From: Amblyomma americanum
Taxonomy: Eukaryota > Arthropoda > Arachnida > Ixodida > Ixodidae
Assembly (NCBI RefSeq): GCF_052857255.1
Contig: NC_135505.1
Span: forward strand, 141,458,343-141,522,342
Direction: 5' to 3'
DNA: 64,000 bases
Of the stretch, positions 58,541 to 64,000 are shown piece by piece (the first letter of the stretch is position 1; the number at the start of each line of letters is the position of its first letter). Both the position numbers and the translations under genes were made by a program. Below the pieces are notes generated by a model, which saw only the letters and a program-made list of their open reading frames with translations, was not told the origin of the DNA and ran no database searches.

Positions 58541-60716
58541 CTGAAAAGACGTAGCAGCACGGCCGCATAGTTTTTGGAAGGGAAAAGAAGCTGATACGAA
58601 GGAGAATAATGGGTGCGCTATTAATAATAGGCCCTTTGTGCTTGATTTAAAGTTTCAAAGCTGCACGGAGTCTATGGTGTGCATCGCAGTGCAGTGCTCT
58701 CAATAAATTTAGACCGCCAGAGGTTGTTTGCGGTTTAAGGATAACGGGAGTTTAACGTCCCAAAGCGACTCAGGCTATGAGGGACACCGTAGTGAAGGGC
58801 TCCTGAAATTTCGACCACCTGGGGTCCTTTAACGTGCACCGACATTGCACAGTAAGTACACGGGCCTCTAGAATTTCGCCTCCATCGAATGTGGGCTTAC
58901 AGAGCCATAATTAGAAGACGAGCCATTTTTTTCGGGGTACTAAAGGGAAATATCAAACTAAGCAAGACGGATATGTTATTCCTCGGACTACCGACGTTTT
59001 GTTTGTGTGCTGAAAGGCGGCTTGTTTGCAGAGAAATCTGAAAATGAAGATAACGAGACACTTCCACATTCAAAGTTCCCGCAAAAAAATAGCAATGTGA
59101 CGCAATTTTTCGTGATTCACTCCGACCAATCAAAGGTGCAGGAGCCTGCAATCTTAGGTGGGGGCTCCGCGCTGCATCGCGTGCGTCTGTGTCTCGTTGC
59201 AACAGCATGTGTACAGCCGAAATATAGGCCGCATGACACAGTATTGTTATAGCGATAAGAGTGAGCTTCATGTTTTCAGATGATAAAATTAAATGTGAAT
59301 GTCTTCGCTTATTTCTTAACAGGTTTCTTACGGGACAGATTTGGAGGACCGGTAACGAAACGGTCGCAATAAAAATTGCCCCTCGTCAGCGCAGAGATGG
59401 ATAGTTGGAGGCCGCTATAATTACCCCAGGTAGCAAGCTAATTGCACATCGCGTCCATGACAAAATAATTTGATTCCGGTAAAAGGAAACATTTGCAGAT
59501 TAAATATAACAAGGGACGAACTGCTGCTCGCTTACCTCTCCGTCTGGGAAGCCTCGAACGCAGGGAATTCCAGCTTCTTTAACGTCTTGTTGGTTCGAAG
59601 TGCTTCGCAGAGGGCCTTGACGCCGTTCACGCCTTCCACGGCTACGCTGAGTAGCAGCTTTTCCAGCGCAGTGTTTCGTTTAAGGGCACCCGCCATTCGG
59701 ATCATGCAGCCGTCGTTGACTGCACCGTGCAAGTTCAGGTCGATGAGGCTGCAGTTCGTGGACAGTGCCTCCGCCAAGGCTTCTTCGCAGCTCGCATCGA
59801 GACTGATGAAGTGAACTCGCACCATCTTCACACTTGTGTTCACCTTGAGGGCAGCGAACAGCTCCACTGGCGAGCTCCTCTCAGAGAACATGGCCAGTTC
59901 CAGCGTGGTCAGCGTCACGCTGGCCTCCACGGCGCGAGCCAGGCCAGAGATTTTGCAGTCGGAATTTCCGGGCAGGAGAATGCTCAATTTCTTGACACCC
60001 ACCATGCCTTGTGCCAGTCCGGTCACGGCATCTGTGTCCGAGAAGGCGTCGTCGTCGCTATCGCGAAGTCCAACCGTCACCGACTCGCATTTCTTGAGGC
60101 GCTGCAGGGCATCAACCATGCTCCTGGACCGCTTTGCGTTGACCGCCTCGACAGCCTTGAGGGAGTCGGAGTTGTGTTCCACCAGCCTGACCAGAGCTGG
60201 CTCCAGCCTTGAGTCGCAAGAAAATATCTTGAGCTCTTCTATGCCGCGAAGTGCCTCGATGTCTTCCTTGTACAGGTAGTAGTGGCTCGGTCTGTTGGGG
60301 GCGTTGAAGTCGAACATCTGCACTTCGAGACTGCGAATACCTTTTCCTGGAGGTGGACGCAGGCGAATGGGGACGGCCGCTTCCTCCGGGACACCGTCGT
60401 CTGGGCAACCGATGCACCAGAGGCGCAGCTCGGCGATGCAAGTGTGGTGCTCCACGAGCCAAGAGATTAGAAAGGCCGCCTTTCGGGCGACGACAGAGCT
60501 GGGCTCGTTCACTTCACCGTGCGGCAGGTGCCGAAGGCTGAGCTTTCCTGGACAAAACTCGAAGAGTGCGCATTCGAGTTCATACAGTACGCGGTTCCAT
60601 GCCGTCAGGTCAGCGATGAGCCAACACCTGTCTAGAGCTCCTGTAGACGTGCAGGCTTTGTCAAAGTCTAACTGACCTTTCCACGTGTCGGTGGTTACGG
60701 CCCCAGAACTGGCCAT
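57565..60716 (-). CDS. Leucine-rich repeat (RNI-like) protein, function unknown
   Basis: Two coding exons, 59536-60716 and 57565-58540, joined across a GTAAGC...CAG intron with a split Arg codon (718 residues). The start ATG has good context (GAGCCATGG). Residues 1-150 are a non-repeat N-terminal region with LTAWNRVLYELECALFEF. From about residue 160 there are irregular LRRs of about 28 residues with an RNI-like pattern, e.g. ALSTNCSLIDLNLHGAV, ALKRNTALEKLLLSVAV and ALRTNKTLKKLEF. Exon 2 begins MALAEMLAH, continues with further repeats (LSANRSIRRMYVNMHSD) and ends with a helical tail. No NACHT, F-box, TIR, signal peptide or membrane span is visible. It may belong to a tick-expanded LRR family, but that is inference. 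A truncated SINE sits in the intron. Confidence 0.75.
58744..58896 (-). mobile_element. 5'-truncated Ruka-like SINE in LRR gene intron
   Basis: Contains GTTTAACGTCCCAAAGCGAC, CGACCACCTGGGGTCC and GGCCTCTAGAATTTCGCC. The tRNA head is missing. Confidence 0.75.
59536..60716 (-). CDS. LRR protein exon 1
   Basis: 393 complete codons from MASSGAVTTDTWKGQLDFDK to EASQTE. The donor GTAAGC overlaps an in-frame TAA two bases later, so without splicing the protein would end here. A possible 5'UTR intron acceptor (CCTTTCCAG) lies 12 bp upstream of the ATG. Confidence 0.75.
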
Positions 60717-61640
60717 GGCTCACGGAACCTGGAAAGGCAAGTACCTCGCAGAAGAACTACTCTCTAGGCATGCACCGGTTCTGCTGTTGTTGCTCTTGGC
60801 CTAAAAAAATGGCGCACTGAGAGCGCTGCACGTGCTGGGCACCCGAGTCTTCCTTGTCGTCTTCAGCCCAGAAGAGTACCAGCGCCACCTAGAATCTAGT
60901 GTGTCTGCTGGGTATTTTGGCAGCCAGAACGTGACTGGCTATATTCGTGAAGCGATTGTTTCTTTCCGAATTCTGTCTGCCCGTTTCTCATAAGTTATCT
61001 GTGTTCTCTGACGAAGAAAAAGCGTTATGCTGGCTTAGTTAACAGTATTATATTGCCACCTCAGCGTATAGGTCGGTTAACTGCGGAGACGCAGGATATG
61101 ACGCACTATATACAACCTTCATGGAAACGTTCTTCTTGAAGCTGCATACTATAAATCGTCCCTTAAAACATATGGCTTGAACAGAAAGATATATTTCTTC
61201 TGTAGACTAGTAACTTTTCGCACTGCACAGTGGCGTTGTCGAGACAAGCCCTGCACGCTCACAACAGCATGCTCTCTACATGAAGAACTCTGCTGTCGGT
61301 TACTAAATGTGCAGCTGTGGTCGTGCACCGCAGCGTTCAAGGGCGCTAAAGTAATTTTATTCCTCAATCCTTAGATATACCGCACCTATAGTAACGACGA
61401 TAGTGTACGGTCCACGCCTCCGTTCCTCTGGACAATTCATGCCACGCTGGCATTGACCGTCTATTGGAATTATACCCAATTTCCACTGTATTCGTCCTCT
61501 ACATATTCTTTATTGATTAGGCCCAATCACTTTTTTCTTAGGGTTCCAGTCCCCGCATATAGCCTTCGTGCTAGCCTTATACAGCGTTGAAGATAACTCA
61601 CGCCGCGTTACAAGTTATCAGCAGAGTAGAACCATGAGGT

Positions 61641-61659
61641 GGGGGGGGGGGGGGGGGGG
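61641..61659. repeat. 19-bp G homopolymer
   Basis: Uninterrupted G run ending in CTTCC. Length uncertain in any assembly. Confidence 0.9.
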
Positions 61660-62760
61660 CTTCCAGAGCTGCGCAGGTTCCCGTGAGTGGGTGAGATGAG
61701 TCAAAAGGATCCTTGTCCGTGTCTTCATTTGCTCTGATAACATGAGCCCAACAGTATGAGCGGTGTGACAACCATATATTGCCTCGCGCTCGCAGATTCC
61801 AGTCCACTAAGAACAAGTTGTCAGGCGGATTATATGCTTATTTAGAGTATCAGGTTTAGCCATTTACGCCTTTCTCTCAAAAATAGGGTAGGCAACTTCC
61901 GCAAGCAATGCGAAATTTGTGACGACCAAAAAAGGAATTGTCTTTCAAGTATTGCTTGTCTAATTGCGTGGGAAGTAATTAAAAGTCCGAAATTGTGTTG
62001 GGACATATAAAGGCAAATCCTCGGGGGATCGTCTGAATGCGTTAGCAGCCGAGCGTTCGTTTTATCCCAGGTTGACGCACTAAAGTTCGTTATATGCGAG
62101 TATTTTACTGAAGTGAAACTGAGGAGGAGGAAAAATGCTCCCTAACCTCATACATTGGGCGTCAACAGCCATTTCTGTTCCCGCCGTTCCATTGTTGCCT
62201 GTCTCGAGTGGGCTGTGCAGTCGCGCGCTTTCTGCATTAGAGCAGCCTTTTTCGTCAGACTTGTGCGTTTTAATGATTTGCATCCATTTATCGATGCCGT
62301 TGCCGCCTGCAAGGTCATCGGGAAAGCACTGCTTGACCGTGGACTGCACAAATAACCAAGGAGGTCAGAAGGGGATAGCCGAAAGCGCGTGCGGGAAGCA
62401 TGCAAAGACAGTCCCGGTGTGGTTGCGGCGTGTTCCTGCTACGCCACTTTCCCGCCGACCAGGAATTAAATTGACAGTAGACGTCTTGAGTAAACGAGAA
62501 CGTCTTCATACCAGTTACGAACTCTCAGATAATGTTCAGTCCATTTCGGGGATGATAGGCACAAGCACAGGGGAAGTGATATCTCTACCTTTATCGCATC
62601 GCAATATCGTCACAATATATGGGCATTGCAAACTCATTCATGGCCCCTCCTTGACGTTATACACATATTCGACGACTTCCAACGGATGTGTGTATGATAT
62701 CAGCAATCTCGAAAGATGTAATTAAATAAGGGGGATCTTGCAGTGTTATCAATAACTGTC

Positions 62761-62890
62761 TAGACAAAACAACACACGCAACATCTCGGCACGAGCGATC
62801 GTTCCCACAGTACAAAACGTTCGTAACGTGACTTCGGTATACCAGATGCTCATTTTTCACCGATGTCCTTTAAATAAAAGAGGCCCTGCG
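62761..62890. repeat. Direct repeat, left copy (about 130 bp)
   Basis: Starts AGACAAAACAACACACGCAA, continues AGCGATCGTTCCCACAGTAC and GATGCTCATTTTTCACCGAT. Matches 63871-64000 at high identity. Confidence 0.85.
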
Positions 62891-62976
62891 GCTGCCTCCC
62901 AGAGAGACTTTTTCTTTTGTATGCATTATTGCTCAAAAAGGCTGTTGCTTTCTTCTTTAGCCTTCTCTGGTCCTTT

Positions 62977-63405
62977 TCAAGGCGCGACGAAGGAGGTTGC
63001 AGACTGCAGTGTAGCCGAGGCTGCGTTGCCGACTTTGCGTCCATGCAGCACTTGATAACGTCTGCGTGTTCCCGTGCATGCGGCGATCTCATCCGCTGTG
63101 TAAAAACACCGTGTCGTGTCGACAAAACGTGATTGGACCAGTCCTGGATTCTGATCAGGCGTCGGGGCGGGCGACGCAAGCCAAGGCTCCGAACACTCCT
63201 CATCCAGCATGGTCGAACATCGCGCAGGCGACGCTCGCTGTAACTTCAAGTAGTCCTCATGTGGAACGGTCGAACGTCGGGCATACAGTGAGGCAGGCGA
63301 CGCTCGCTGGGCTGCGAACCGCGCTTCGCGTTGGGCGGGTGACGCCTTCTCCCGTTCGTACGTACTACGCGGCGTCTGCTTCAAACGTACCACGTCTCCA
63401 GGCAT
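62977..63405 (-). other. Repetitive ORF with ASPA-type repeats, uncertain coding status
   Basis: 142-codon minus-strand frame with five occurrences of ASPA spaced 13-27 residues apart (KASPAQRE, QRASPASL, QRASPARC, LASPAPTP and similar), Arg/Ala-rich. The underlying DNA repeats GCAGGCGACGCTCGCTG at 63223 and 63293. No domain; could be non-coding. Confidence 0.25.
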
Positions 63406-63821
63406 CAGTTACTTTGTACTGACATAGTATGCGACGTAGCGAAGAAGGAAGCGCAAAAAATATCTCGAGAAAAGCGAGCACTGCGCAAACACGCAGTCAA
63501 ACGCGCGAAACGGAGAATCACGACGGTGCAAAAAAAGAACAGAAAAAGAATGGCGCGCCGGTTGCGTCAGCCAATGGTAGGCCTCGGACGGAAGGCTCGC
63601 CTCTCCTACGCTCTCTTACGGGCGGTGCTTTCCTCCTCGTTTCTCATCACGGGCCAGCCCCCAACGCTGCACACGTCACGCTTTTTCGTCCAGGCGCCCA
63701 TAGGCCGTCCGCAGGATTGAATTTGGCGCGTGTTTTCAAACCCACCTAGACTTGTGTTCCGGAGCTGTTCGCAACTTTTGCAAGGGGGTGGTCTCTAGTA
63801 CAGCCGCCAAATTACTAATAA

Positions 63822-63868
63822 GCAGTGCTGGCGGTAACGCATTACTTTTTTCGGTAACTCAGTAACGT
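63822..63868. mobile_element. hAT-like transposon terminus
   Basis: GCAGTGCTGGCGGTAACGCA followed by TTACTTTTTTCGGTAACTCA and GTAACGTA has the CAGTGCTGG start and GTAAC/GTTAC-rich subterminus common to widespread hAT MITEs. It is truncated where the direct repeat begins. Confidence 0.5.
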
Positions 63869-64000
63869 ACAGACAAAACAACACACGCAACATCTCGGCA
63901 CTAGCGATCGTTCCCACAGTACAGTCAAGCGTTCGTAACATGGCTTCGATATACCCAATGCTCATTTTTCACAGATGTCCTTTAAATGGAAGAGGTCCTG
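63869..64000. repeat. Direct repeat, right copy, cut by window end
   Basis: Same orientation and sequence as 62761-62890, about 1.1 kb away, with small differences (GCACTAGCG versus GCACGAGCG, and a 4-5 bp insertion after CACAGTAC). It could be an LTR pair, a tandem duplication or a dispersed repeat. Confidence 0.8.

Larger units (their letters stand above)
60717..64000. other. Right-end region without a confident gene
   Basis: Contains a 19-bp G run (61641-61659), two direct repeats (62761-62890 and 63869-64000), a repetitive ORF (62977-63405, minus) and a hAT-like terminus (63822-63868). The open frame at 62135-62725 shows no recognisable domain. Confidence 0.5.

Noticed and set aside
62135..62725. 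196-codon ORF with a CLTVDCTNN segment reminiscent of a THAP start
   Set aside because: The rest of the frame lacks the Trp, Pro and C-x2-H of THAP domains; overlapping frames on the other strand are equally open.

Overview
The window is nuclear DNA of a hard tick (Ixodidae, probably a metastriate). The evidence is intron-rich animal genes with GT-AG splice sites, long AT-rich introns, and many tRNA-derived SINEs of the kind described in Rhipicephalus as Ruka, alongside RTE-type and I/R1-like LINE remnants, foldback MITEs and a solo LTR. The species assignment is inference; no database search was possible.

Layout from left to right. (1) Positions 1653-13427, minus strand: the first eight coding exons (518 residues) of a kinesin-8 motor of the KIF18A/Klp67A type. 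The catalytic motor, neck and first coiled coil are complete, and the rest lies beyond the left edge. (2) Positions 13428-18600: intergenic DNA separating two divergently transcribed genes, with a MITE, a 129-bp tandem triplication, a possible THAP fragment and a Tc1-like fragment. (3) Positions about 18640-34060, plus strand: a complete seven-coding-exon SR splicing factor of the SRSF4/SRSF6/B52 type (491 residues). Intron 4 carries a candidate stop-containing poison exon. (4) Positions 34060-39990: a gene desert with a degraded LINE and SINEs. (5) Positions 40010-42319, plus strand: an intronless 769-residue protein that appears to be a type II membrane protein with a catalytically dead GH18 (chitinase-like) ectodomain. 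A deleted, frameshifted and SINE-truncated duplicate lies at 44690-45401, with a 600-bp foldback element between them. (6) Positions 45400-47720: densely nested SINE and LINE debris, including a perfect SINE palindrome. (7) Positions 47890-54804, plus strand: a two-exon SLC22-type (organic ion transporter, MFS) gene whose 5.1-kb intron holds an RTE tail and a solo LTR with a 4-bp target duplication. (8) Positions 57565-60716, minus strand: a two-exon, 718-residue leucine-rich-repeat (RNI-like) protein of unknown function. (9) Positions 60717-64000: no confident gene, but a direct repeat, a hAT-like terminus and a repetitive ORF.

The genes do not form a pathway: a mitotic motor, a splicing regulator, a transporter and two proteins that look like lineage-expanded tick families. 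No CRISPR, operon, rRNA or convincing functional tRNA gene was seen. The items most worth follow-up are the membrane-anchored dead chitinase-like protein with its local pseudogene, the LRR protein, and the candidate poison exon.
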